From assembly GCA_944363695.1 (NCBI GenBank), contig CALVUW010000006.1, forward strand, positions 1-18,139: a stretch of 18,139 nt of DNA, written 5' to 3'. Below the pieces are notes generated by a model. It did no database searches, was not told the origin of the DNA, and worked only from the letters and a program-made list of their open reading frames with translations. Shown piece by piece: positions 1-6,072 of the stretch (position 1 is the first letter of the stretch; the number at the start of each line of letters is the position of its first letter). This DNA comes from an uncultured Bacilli bacterium (lineage in GTDB: Bacteria > Bacillota_I > Bacilli_A > RF39 > UBA660). The translations under genes were made by a program, and so were the position numbers.

Positions 1-11
1 CAATACTTTTT

Positions 12-40
12 TTGATAATTAATTCATGTTAAAATGTAAT
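12..40 (+). promoter_or_regulatory. Possible SigA-type promoter of the glycosyltransferase gene
   Basis: TTGATA (12-17) and TGTAAT (35-40) are 17 bases apart. A start point about seven bases downstream would fall inside the ribosome binding site AAAGGA (46-51). An alternative -10, TAAAAT at 30-35 preceded by TG, may therefore be the one used. The call is weak because the window begins here. Confidence 0.3.
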
Positions 41-60
41 CAATTAAAGGACGTGTGTTA

Positions 61-1080
61 ATGAAAATATTATTGTATACCGAAAACGAGCAGTTAAATC
101 GTAAAAGTGGCCTAGGAAAGGCCATTGAACATCAGAAAAGAGCTTTAGAATTAGAACATATTCCTTATACAACAAATTTAAAGGATAAAGATTATGATAT
201 ATTACATATTAATACTTGGTTTATAAAATCCTATTTTGTGGCTAGAAAAGCCAAAAGAAAAGGAAAAAAGATTGTTTATCATGCACATTCTACAGAAGAA
301 GATTACCGTAATGGTTTTATTCTAGCTAATCAGACATCTAAATTAATTAAATGGTGGCTAATTAAATGTTATCGATTAGGAGATGTTATTATTACACCAA
401 CCACTTATTCTAAGCAGTTATTAGAAGGGTATAAAGGGTTAGAACACAAAAAAATAGTAGCTATTTCTAATGGCTTAGAATTAGACTTTTTTAAACCTAA
501 TCCTTCTTATCGTGATTCTTTTATCAAACGCTATCATTTTAAGCCGACCGATAAAATCGTTGTGGGTATCGGATTATATATAAGACGAAAGGGTATCGTT
601 GATTTTGTAGAGTTAGCTAAAAGAATGCCAGAATATCAATTTATTTGGTTTGGCGCTTCACCTTTAGCTGCTGCAACTAGTGATGTCAAAGAAGCGGTTA
701 ATACTAAATTGCCTAATCTACAGTTTGCTGGTTATGTAGAACAAGAATTTATTAGAGAAGCTTTAGGTGGTTGTGATGTTTATATTTTTCCAACGTTTGA
801 AGAAACAGAAGGCATTCCTATTATTGAAGCTTGCGCAATGGAGTGTAATGCCATCGTGCGCGATATTCCCATTTTTGAAGGTTGGCTAGAAGATGGAGTT
901 AATGTGTATAAAGCTAAAGATGTTGATGCTTTTGAAGAAAAAATACGAGGCGTTTTAACGGGAAGACTGCCTAGTCTTACTAAAAAGGCAGTATTAGTAG
1001 CTAAGGAAAGGGATATTCGCTTCGTTGCTAAACAATTACATGCTGTGTATGACCTGGTATTAGAAAAGAAAGATGCCTAA
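61..1080 (+). CDS. GT4-family glycosyltransferase, probably glycolipid (CpoA-like)
   Basis: This is a 339-residue retaining glycosyltransferase with the two-domain GT-B fold of family GT4. The N-terminal domain carries a KSGLGKAIEHQ segment (residues 15-25) and a YHAHSTEED stretch (73-81). The C-terminal nucleotide-sugar domain shows an E-x7-E pair (E248 and E256) within EETEGIPIIEA. The N-terminal pattern and overall length recall the CpoA-like enzymes of lactic acid bacteria and streptococci, which extend glucosyl-diacylglycerol. A cytosolic, membrane-face glycolipid role is therefore likely, but the sugar and acceptor cannot be read from sequence. No signal peptide or transmembrane segment is visible. 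The start is ATG 61, nine bases after AAAGGA; the in-frame GTG at 55 lies too close to that site. The gene converges on the rodA-like gene and its stop overlaps that gene's stop. Confidence 0.85.
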   Translation: MKILLYTENEQLNRKSGLGKAIEHQKRALELEHIPYTTNLKDKDYDILHINTWFIKSYFVARKAKRKGKKIVYHAHSTEEDYRNGFILANQTSKLIKWWLIKCYRLGDVIITPTTYSKQLLEGYKGLEHKKIVAISNGLELDFFKPNPSYRDSFIKRYHFKPTDKIVVGIGLYIRRKGIVDFVELAKRMPEYQFIWFGASPLAAATSDVKEAVNTKLPNLQFAGYVEQEFIREALGGCDVYIFPTFEETEGIPIIEACAMECNAIVRDIPIFEGWLEDGVNVYKAKDVDAFEEKIRGVLTGRLPSLTKKAVLVAKERDIRFVAKQLHAVYDLVLEKKDA

Positions 1081-1091
1081 GTGGCATCTTT
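1069..1091. terminator. Shared bidirectional terminator containing both stop codons
   Basis: A perfect 9-bp stem (AAAGATGCC, 1069-1077, with GGCATCTTT, 1083-1091) closes a five-base loop. The plus-strand stop TAA (1078-1080) lies in the loop. The minus-strand stop TAG (plus positions 1077-1079) lies across the loop edge. The T-rich tail is better for minus-strand transcripts (TTTCTTTTC) than for plus-strand ones (TTT only). Confidence 0.8.
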
Positions 1092-2216
1092 AAAAATGGA
1101 ATAAGAATATTTTTCTTCTTGCATATTCATAATTAGACCAATCATCAACATATAAGATAATAAACTACTTCCACCATAGCTGATAAAAGGAAGGGTTATA
1201 CCAGTAATAGGAAATAGCCCGATTGTCATGCCAATATTTTGTACTTGTTGAAATACTAGCATACCAATGATACCTGCTAAGACAAACTTATCAATAGGTT
1301 TGATCTTTTTTGTTGCGATATGAATTAATTTACAATCAAATGAAATGATTAATAAGATAAGTAATAAAGAACCTAATAGGCCAAAATTAGAAGCAAAAAC
1401 AGCGAAGATAAAATCAGTTCCTGATTCTGGGAAATAAATAGGTGTCTGATTATAGCCATGGCCAAAAACACCGGCTGATCCTATTGCAGCTAACGCATTT
1501 TCTAGCTGTAAGCCATTACCATCTTGCCAAGCAAAAATACGGTCTAATCGATAATATAAATCATTACCAAAAATTTGAATGAATAAATTTTCATTTAAAA
1601 AATACGTCCCTAGTACAAAACCGATAACTGCTAGGGCTAATAATCCAAGTATTACAAACCATCGTAATCGTATACCAGAGGCAAACATCATAAAAAAATA
1701 AATCACAAAATAGATGATAACCGCTCCGGTATCTGGTTCTAGAAACGTTAGAACACTTGGAATCAGAACAATGAGTAGTGTTTTTAAAATAAAAATGAAT
1801 TCCTCTTTTAAAGTTGGCTTGTCAGTTTTTTCTCTAAATTTATTAATCATGACACCTAATAGGAGAATAAGACTGATCTTCATAAATTCACTTGGTTGGA
1901 AACTACCAATTCCGGGAATGGTAAACCAACATTTACTATTATTAATCGCTGGAGCGAATAATAGTAGGCAAAGTAATAACAAATTACATAAAATATATAA
2001 AAACCAAGCACTATGATAAATATAATCATTTTTTAACTTCATAATAATGAAGATTAAGATAAAGCCAATACCATACCATAAGAGTTGTTTTAAAGCTAAA
2101 TTACCAAGACTAGGTGATAAATAGGTTGAAGCGCTTGAGATGGTAACAATACTAATAATAGCAAATAAAAAGATAAAGAGTAAAATAATTTTGTTTTTAT
2201 ATTTTGTATTTCTCAT
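1077..2216 (-). CDS. rodA: SEDS peptidoglycan polymerase, RodA/FtsW family
   Basis: A 379-residue polytopic membrane protein of the SEDS family, which polymerises lipid II into glycan strands together with a class B penicillin-binding protein. Visible family signatures are GSFQPSEFMK (104-113), EPDTGA (160-165), the TDFIFA loop (267-272) with D268 at the position of the essential aspartate, and GITLPFISYGGSS near the C-terminus. About ten hydrophobic segments are present. The GMTIGLFPITGITLPFISYGG wording favours RodA over FtsW, but SpoVE or FtsW cannot be excluded, especially in a spore former. After TDFIFAV, most homologues have a Glu-Glu pair; here the residues are A-S-N. The start is ATG 2216, preceded by GAGGTGATAAG, with an extended -10 promoter just upstream. 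The gene stands alone on this strand, with no mreC, mreD or pbp2 beside it. Confidence 0.88.
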   Translation of the reverse strand: MRNTKYKNKIILLFIFLFAIISIVTISSASTYLSPSLGNLALKQLLWYGIGFILIFIIMKLKNDYIYHSAWFLYILCNLLLLCLLLFAPAINNSKCWFTIPGIGSFQPSEFMKISLILLLGVMINKFREKTDKPTLKEEFIFILKTLLIVLIPSVLTFLEPDTGAVIIYFVIYFFMMFASGIRLRWFVILGLLALAVIGFVLGTYFLNENLFIQIFGNDLYYRLDRIFAWQDGNGLQLENALAAIGSAGVFGHGYNQTPIYFPESGTDFIFAVFASNFGLLGSLLLILLIISFDCKLIHIATKKIKPIDKFVLAGIIGMLVFQQVQNIGMTIGLFPITGITLPFISYGGSSLLSYMLMIGLIMNMQEEKYSYSIFKDAT

Positions 2217-2239
2217 CTTATCACCTCGAAGTCATTATT

Positions 2240-2269
2240 ATTATATCAAAACTTGGGTATTTTTATTAA
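2240..2269 (-). promoter_or_regulatory. Extended -10 promoter of the rodA-like gene
   Basis: On the minus strand the sequence reads TGATATAAT (plus 2240-2248), a full TGnTATAAT extended -10. A partial -35 TTAATA (plus 2264-2269) lies 18 bases upstream. The predicted leader is about 17 bases, similar to other genes in the window. Confidence 0.65.
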
Positions 2270-2302
2270 CAAAATGCATAAAATGTATTAGGAGTGATAT
2301 GA

Positions 2303-2638
2303 ATGGCAAAGAATTTACCACCTATTTTTAAAATGGGAGAAAAAACACCACCTCAAAGTCATAATATGAATTATACATATGCCACTGATGAACCAATACA
2401 AGAGGAGAAGGTTTTTATATCAGAAATACCTTCTAATACCGTTGATGAAACATTAAATCAAATCTTTAGTACAAAAGGTTATCCGTTTAATATTCCGGTA
2501 GAAATTACTTTTGCTGGTAAGACGATTCAAACATCTCTCGCAGCTCGTACAAAAAGTGCTATTATTACTTTAGATAATGAAACAATTCCTATTTCTACCA
2601 TTACGTCTATCATTATAAAAAAGGCTATAGACCAATAA
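2303..2638 (+). CDS. Small protein of unknown function, convergent with spore coat genes
   Basis: A 111-residue soluble protein that I do not recognise. AGGAG lies eight bases before ATG 2303. The first 45 residues are polar, proline-rich and probably disordered (LPPIFKMGEKTPP). Residues about 50-111 look like one compact alpha-beta domain: a short helix (DETLNQIF), then alternating beta strands (VEITFAGKT, SAIITLDNE, IPISTITSIIIKK). There is no signal peptide, transmembrane segment or cysteine. It lies between the rodA-like gene (divergent) and two ExsY/CotY-like genes (convergent), and shares a bidirectional terminator with the latter. A spore-associated role is possible by location only. 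The upstream region has no convincing SigA promoter; CATAAAAT at 2277-2284 loosely resembles late-sporulation -10 elements. Confidence 0.6.
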   Translation: MAKNLPPIFKMGEKTPPQSHNMNYTYATDEPIQEEKVFISEIPSNTVDETLNQIFSTKGYPFNIPVEITFAGKTIQTSLAARTKSAIITLDNETIPISTITSIIIKKAIDQ

Positions 2639-2683
2639 ATATTGTTTTCCCATTTGAATAAGAAATACTTTTTATAGCATAAG

Positions 2684-2710
2684 AAAACACCTCTTTTTAG
2701 AAGTGTTTTT
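2684..2710. terminator. Bidirectional terminator between the 111-aa gene and the coat gene pair
   Basis: AAAACAC (2684-2690) pairs with GTGTTTT (2703-2709). The stem continues through one C-A mismatch to TCT/AGA around a TTTT loop. TTTTT follows on the plus strand, and TTTTCTT follows on the minus strand. It serves converging transcripts from both sides. Confidence 0.7.
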
Positions 2711-2762
2711 AAATTTATAGGTTCTTGATTTATCTTTTTTAGTAAGAATATTTCTATTTTTA

Positions 2763-3179
2763 CTAAACACCACTTACAAATGTATCTGCTAAACACTTAA
2801 TAGCGGAAACACAATCTAAATTAATGGTAATAAAAGTGCTAGTAGCAACAAATGGTTCTTCCTGATTACTGGTATCAGGATTTGGTGCTAATACTCTACA
2901 AGTTGCACAATTTTCATCTAGATTGCAGATTCTTAATATGTTAGATGTACCAGTTATTGTACCAATTGTATAAGGAAAAGTCCAAATATTACCCGTACAA
3001 CAATTATATAAATTAAATGGTCTTGTGTTATAGCAAATAATGTTAGGACTCGGTCCTAAAAATGGTTTATCACATCCGGCTGCATCACAGAAATCATTTT
3101 TATTGTCTTGTAAACAAAGAATTGTATTTAAAATATCTGTTAAGCAATTGGAAGTTCTCTCTCTATTTTGATCATTCAT
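2763..3179 (-). CDS. ExsY/CotY/CotZ-like cysteine-rich spore coat protein (second copy)
   Basis: A 138-residue protein with 12 cysteines, paralogous to the gene immediately upstream. It shares the core of that protein: CDKPFLG, SPNIICYNTRPFNLYNC, CRVLAPNPDTS, and the terminal FITINLDCVSAIKCLAD. The PFLG...NTRP...LY block and the DLxC...CL ending match the ExsY/CotY family, whose members self-assemble through disulfides into the exosporium or spore crust. In the final motif the second cysteine of the usual DCxC is serine (DCVS), so it has fewer cross-linking positions than its neighbour. The start is ATG 3179, with GGAGG ten bases upstream. It follows the first copy after 17 bases and is probably co-transcribed with it late in sporulation in the mother cell; that timing is family knowledge, not read here. 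Confidence 0.82.
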   Translation of the reverse strand: MNDQNRERTSNCLTDILNTILCLQDNKNDFCDAAGCDKPFLGPSPNIICYNTRPFNLYNCCTGNIWTFPYTIGTITGTSNILRICNLDENCATCRVLAPNPDTSNQEEPFVATSTFITINLDCVSAIKCLADTFVSGV

Positions 3180-3196
3180 ATACCAAATTCCTCCTT

Positions 3197-3601
3197 TTAT
3201 AAATTATCAATGATAATATCTGCTAGACAACTTACTACGCATATGCAGTCTAAGTTAATCGTTATAAATTGATTGGTTGCAATATAAGCTCTAGTTGGAT
3301 CACTTGTATCAGGATTTGCCTCTAGGATACGACATTTTACGCAGCAGCCATCTACTTTTTCTACACGAAATACACCGGATGTTTTCGTTATGCCATTTAC
3401 TGTATAGCTAGCTGTAAATAATCCACCAGAACACGTATAGAAAGTTACCGGGCGGGTATTAAAGCAGACAATGTTAGGACTACCTCCTAAAAAAGGTCTT
3501 GTACAAGATTCATCTATACAAGGATCACCATTAGCATTACATTGTAAAATATCAATTACCTTTAGCAGTTTTGCAAAGCAACAATCATCGCATGATTTCA
3601 T
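3197..3601 (-). CDS. ExsY/CotY/CotZ-like cysteine-rich spore coat protein (first copy)
   Basis: A 134-residue protein with 14 cysteines. The N-terminus has a CDDCC cluster. The middle has CTRPFLG and SPNIVCFNTRPVTFYTC. Then come FRVEKVDGCCVKCRIL and the family-typical ending FITINLDCICVVSCLAD. These blocks line up with ExsY/CotY of Bacillus, the proteins that form the crystalline outer spore layer, so assembly on the spore surface is the likely job. No signal peptide is expected or present. The start is placed at ATG 3601, five bases after the site AGAGGTGG. A GTG at 3610 in the same frame is part of that site and would give four extra residues. It is the first gene of a two-gene minus-strand unit. 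Confidence 0.85.
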   Translation of the reverse strand: MKSCDDCCFAKLLKVIDILQCNANGDPCIDESCTRPFLGGSPNIVCFNTRPVTFYTCSGGLFTASYTVNGITKTSGVFRVEKVDGCCVKCRILEANPDTSDPTRAYIATNQFITINLDCICVVSCLADIIIDNL

Positions 3602-3736
3602 TTTATCCACCTCTTATCTATTATCTAATATAAGGTATTCTGTTTTAACAAATTTAGTGTAGTCGATTACCTATATTTATAATTTATGCTTTGATGATGA
3701 ACAAATTTACATCTTTTCTTTCTAAAATAAATAGGC

Positions 3737-3742
3737 TATAAT
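3737..3742 (+). promoter_or_regulatory. -10 element before the EIIB-like gene
   Basis: A perfect TATAAT lies 30 bases before ATG 3772. The hexamer 17 bases upstream (TTTTCT, 3714-3719) is a poor -35. A TTTACA at 3706-3711 lies too far away. The ribosome binding site is AAGGAG (3758-3763). Confidence 0.45.
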
Positions 3743-3771
3743 AAGTTATGTAAATAGAAGGAGAAATATAA

Positions 3772-4086
3772 ATGGAACATTTTGAATATTTAATTATTAT
3801 ATTAGTATTGGTTATTATTTTATTAGCAGTTTTAAAAGCTAATAAAAAAGATGCTGAGCTAGATTTAAATAAATTGGTAGAATACTTGGGTGGCAAAGAA
3901 AATATTATTCAAACTGAAATTAAATTATCTAGATTTATTGTTACGTTAAAGGATGTATCTTTAGCTAATAAAGAAGGAATCCAAAAATTAGGAGCCAAAG
4001 GTATAGTAGAAATTAATAATCAGTTAAAGATTATCTTAGGGCCAGAATCAAAACAGTTAAAAAAATATATTGATGAATTAAAATAA
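3772..4086 (+). CDS. Membrane-anchored EIIB-like PTS domain lacking the phosphorylated cysteine
   Basis: A 104-residue protein with one N-terminal transmembrane segment (about 6-22), a short charged linker, and a C-terminal domain (about 34-100). That domain aligns without gaps to the glucose-family EIIB domain of the phosphotransferase system. LVEYLGGKENI (35-45) matches the start of EIIB; LGAKGIVEIN (73-82) and the following IILGPESKQLKK match its second half. In EIIB the phosphoryl-accepting cysteine sits in a DxCxTRLR context. The aligned positions here read E-I-K-L-S-R-F-I, so the cysteine is replaced by K51. The protein also has no EIIC domain and no PTS genes nearby. It is therefore unlikely to be a working sugar-phosphorylating subunit; a structural, sensory or scaffold role is an inference. 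The gene is single, with its own -10 and terminator. Confidence 0.75.
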   Translation: MEHFEYLIIILVLVIILLAVLKANKKDAELDLNKLVEYLGGKENIIQTEIKLSRFIVTLKDVSLANKEGIQKLGAKGIVEINNQLKIILGPESKQLKKYIDELK

Positions 4087-4092
4087 AAAACA

Positions 4093-4120
4093 AAAAACGG
4101 CAAAAAAGTCGTTTTTATTT
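4093..4120 (+). terminator. Rho-independent terminator after the EIIB-like gene
   Basis: AAAAACGGC (4093-4101) pairs with GTCGTTTTT (4108-4116), with one G-U pair, around an AAAAAA loop. TATTT follows. Confidence 0.75.
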
Positions 4121-4136
4121 CATTATTCGACAAATT

Positions 4137-4159
4137 TTGACAAAATAAAAACATATAAT
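4137..4159 (+). promoter_or_regulatory. Probable promoter of the histidine kinase gene, spacing unusual
   Basis: A perfect TATAAT is at 4154-4159. A perfect TTGACA is at 4137-4142, but only 11 bases separate them, so they cannot work as one standard SigA promoter. The -10 is probably used with a poor -35. Transcription would begin near 4166, downstream of the in-frame ATG at 4158, which supports ATG 4182 as the true start. Confidence 0.45.
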
Positions 4160-4181
4160 GGCAGTGAAAGAAGGAATTTTT

Positions 4182-5438
4182 ATGACATATTTAGAAATCA
4201 TTGTCAATAATTGTTTATATTTGTTATGTCCCATTGCTCTTTATTTATTATTTATGATTTATAAAAAAAACCTCGATCAAGAGTATAGTACTTTAACATT
4301 AGAAATTACGATTATGAGTTCTCTTTATTTTTTATTACGCTATGGGCTACCATTACATCATCGTTATCCTACCATGTTGTTTGACATTCCCTTATTATTG
4401 TGTTATTTGAAAAAGAAAACTGGCTTTGGAATATTGATTTCTATTATTTTAATTTTTTATCAAGCCTTGTTTTTACATATTCACCCCTTATTTCTAATGG
4501 TAGAATACACTATTTATTTTCTGGGATATTTATATGTATCAAAGAAAACAGTAACCCCTAATCAGATGATTAACTACTTTATGATTGTTAAAAGTTTTAT
4601 TTTATCAGTAGAAGTATTTCTATTCATTAACCCAAATGGAAGCTTTCAAGAAAATATTACGTACTTATTAACCATTATTTGTATTCTTTACTTAGTGGCA
4701 AATTTAATTCTTTATTTTTTTGATCAAGGTGAAAAAATTGTCGATTTACATGCTAATATGTATAAAATTGAAAAAGAAAAAGAATTGCGTACCTCTTTGT
4801 TTAAAGTTACACATGAGATAAAAAATCCTATTGCCGTTTGTAAGGGCTATTTAGATATGATTGATTTAAATGATAAGAAAAAGGTAAATCGATATATTCC
4901 TATTATAAAATCAGAAATAGATCGAACATTAACGTTAATGGATGATTTTTTAGATTATACGAAGATTAAAATTCAAACTGATGAGATTGATATGGTTATG
5001 TTATTAGAAGAAATTGAAGCTTCATTGCAGTCTTTATTTGTAGAAAAGAGCGTACAAGCAATTTTCTATTTGCCAGAAGATGAAATTTATTTGGAAGCTG
5101 ATTTTAATCGTTTAAAACAAGTGATTATTAATTTGTTAAAGAATGCGATAGAAGCCAAAGATGAGACAAAAGAAAGTTCTGAAATTGTAGTAGGATTAAC
5201 GAAAACAGAGGATAATTTACAAATATCGATTCAAGATAATGGAGTTGGTATGAACGAAGAAGAATTAACTCATGTCAGTGATATGTTTTTTACAACCAAA
5301 ACGAAAGGTAGTGGTTTAGGGGTTAGCCTGTCAAAAGAGATTATTGAATTACATCATGGTAAGTTAGAATATTTTTCTAAAAAAGGGGAGGGAACTGAAG
5401 TAAGATTAACTTTACCATTAACGCTAGATGTGGCATAA
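4182..5438 (+). CDS. Polytopic sensor histidine kinase, orphan, KinB-like layout
   Basis: A 418-residue membrane sensor kinase. Residues 1-180 contain about six hydrophobic segments with short connecting loops and no large external domain. The HisKA helix pair follows, with the phospho-acceptor H211 in VTHEIKNPIAV. The ATP-binding domain shows an N box (N321 in NLLKNAIEA), G1 box DNGVGM (352-357), F box MFFTTK (368-373) and G2 box GSGLG (376-380). Six membrane passes joined directly to HisKA resemble sporulation kinases of the KinB type, which feed phosphate into Spo0F/Spo0A. That match is by architecture only. No response regulator is adjacent, as is usual for sporulation kinases. The start is ATG 4182, six bases after AAGGA; an earlier ATG at 4158 overlaps the -10 hexamer. 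yqeK follows after 18 bases and is probably co-transcribed. Confidence 0.85.
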   Translation: MTYLEIIVNNCLYLLCPIALYLLFMIYKKNLDQEYSTLTLEITIMSSLYFLLRYGLPLHHRYPTMLFDIPLLLCYLKKKTGFGILISIILIFYQALFLHIHPLFLMVEYTIYFLGYLYVSKKTVTPNQMINYFMIVKSFILSVEVFLFINPNGSFQENITYLLTIICILYLVANLILYFFDQGEKIVDLHANMYKIEKEKELRTSLFKVTHEIKNPIAVCKGYLDMIDLNDKKKVNRYIPIIKSEIDRTLTLMDDFLDYTKIKIQTDEIDMVMLLEEIEASLQSLFVEKSVQAIFYLPEDEIYLEADFNRLKQVIINLLKNAIEAKDETKESSEIVVGLTKTEDNLQISIQDNGVGMNEEELTHVSDMFFTTKTKGSGLGVSLSKEIIELHHGKLEYFSKKGEGTEVRLTLPLTLDVA

Positions 5439-5456
5439 TAAATTTGAGGCGTTATT

Positions 5457-6008
5457 ATGTGGAGTATAGAAGAAGTAAAAGAAGATATGAAAACTAGATT
5501 ATCGGAGGCACGATATAATCATTGCTTAAGAGTGATGGACGTTGCTAAAAAGTTAGCAGAATACTATCATTATGATGTTAATAAGACTATGTTAACTGCT
5601 TTAGCTCACGATGTGTTGAAAGAACTACCTAAAGATCAAGAAGAAAAATGGATACAAAAAGATCCGACTTTAGCAACACTTCCAGCGAAAGTACGTCATG
5701 GTTATATGGGAGCTAAATTTGTAGAGCAGCAGTATGGTTTTGATGAAGAAATGGCTGCAGCTATCGCTTGTCATACAACAGGTAAGAAAAATATGAGCCT
5801 TTTGGATAAAATTGTGTTTTTAGCAGATAAAATTGAACCCGGTAAACATTATCCTGGTATTGAAGAAGAACGAGAATTAGCTTTTTTGGATTTGGATCAA
5901 GCTATTATTTTATGTTTACAAAACCAAATACGAAAATTGACACGGGAAAATAGAAGCGTGAGTCCTGCTTCTCAAGAAACATTAGCTTATTTGCAAGGAA
6001 TTCATTAA
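5457..6008 (+). CDS. yqeK: YqeK family HD-domain Ap4A hydrolase
   Basis: A 183-residue cytosolic HD-domain phosphohydrolase. YqeK proteins cleave diadenosine tetraphosphate symmetrically to two ADP, using a metal pair. Metal-ligand candidates are H22 (RYNHCLRV), the HD doublet H51-D52 (ALAHDVLKEL), H81 (VRHGYMGA), H106 (ACHTTGK) and D124 (FLADKIEPG). The C-terminal FLADKIEPGKHYPGIEE segment is diagnostic for the family. Length is normal. The site TTGAGGCG precedes ATG 5457. In many Bacillota yqeK lies between nadD and rsfS; here it follows a histidine kinase gene, and neither partner is in the window. Confidence 0.92.
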   Translation: MWSIEEVKEDMKTRLSEARYNHCLRVMDVAKKLAEYYHYDVNKTMLTALAHDVLKELPKDQEEKWIQKDPTLATLPAKVRHGYMGAKFVEQQYGFDEEMAAAIACHTTGKKNMSLLDKIVFLADKIEPGKHYPGIEEERELAFLDLDQAIILCLQNQIRKLTRENRSVSPASQETLAYLQGIH

Positions 6009-6015
6009 AAAATAG

Positions 6016-6043
6016 TTACAACCTCAAAAAATAATGTTACAAT
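6016..6043 (+). promoter_or_regulatory. SigA-type extended -10 promoter
   Basis: TTACAA (6016-6021), a 16-base spacer and TGTTACAAT (6035-6043), a TGn-extended -10. The expected start near 6050 lies downstream of the in-frame ATG at 6034, so translation from 6073 is favoured. Confidence 0.65.
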
Positions 6044-6072
6044 ATGAATATAAAAACATTGAGGTGAATGGT

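Noticed and set aside
1714..2016. Plus-strand open frame of 100 codons
   Set aside because: It lies entirely antisense to the rodA-like gene and has no ribosome binding site or recognisable protein features.
2738..2767. Inverted repeat TTTAGTAA/TTACTAAA around the end of the second coat gene
   Set aside because: It has a 14-base loop and pure A/T-rich arms with an A-rich rather than U-rich tail on the minus strand. The hairpin at 2684-2710 is the better terminator.
3680..3688. CATAAATTA on the minus strand, matching the SigK -10 pattern CATAnnnTA upstream of the coat pair
   Set aside because: No AC-type -35 element lies at the right distance, and the leader would be about 70 bases, far longer than others here. 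In AT-rich DNA such a match is easily random.
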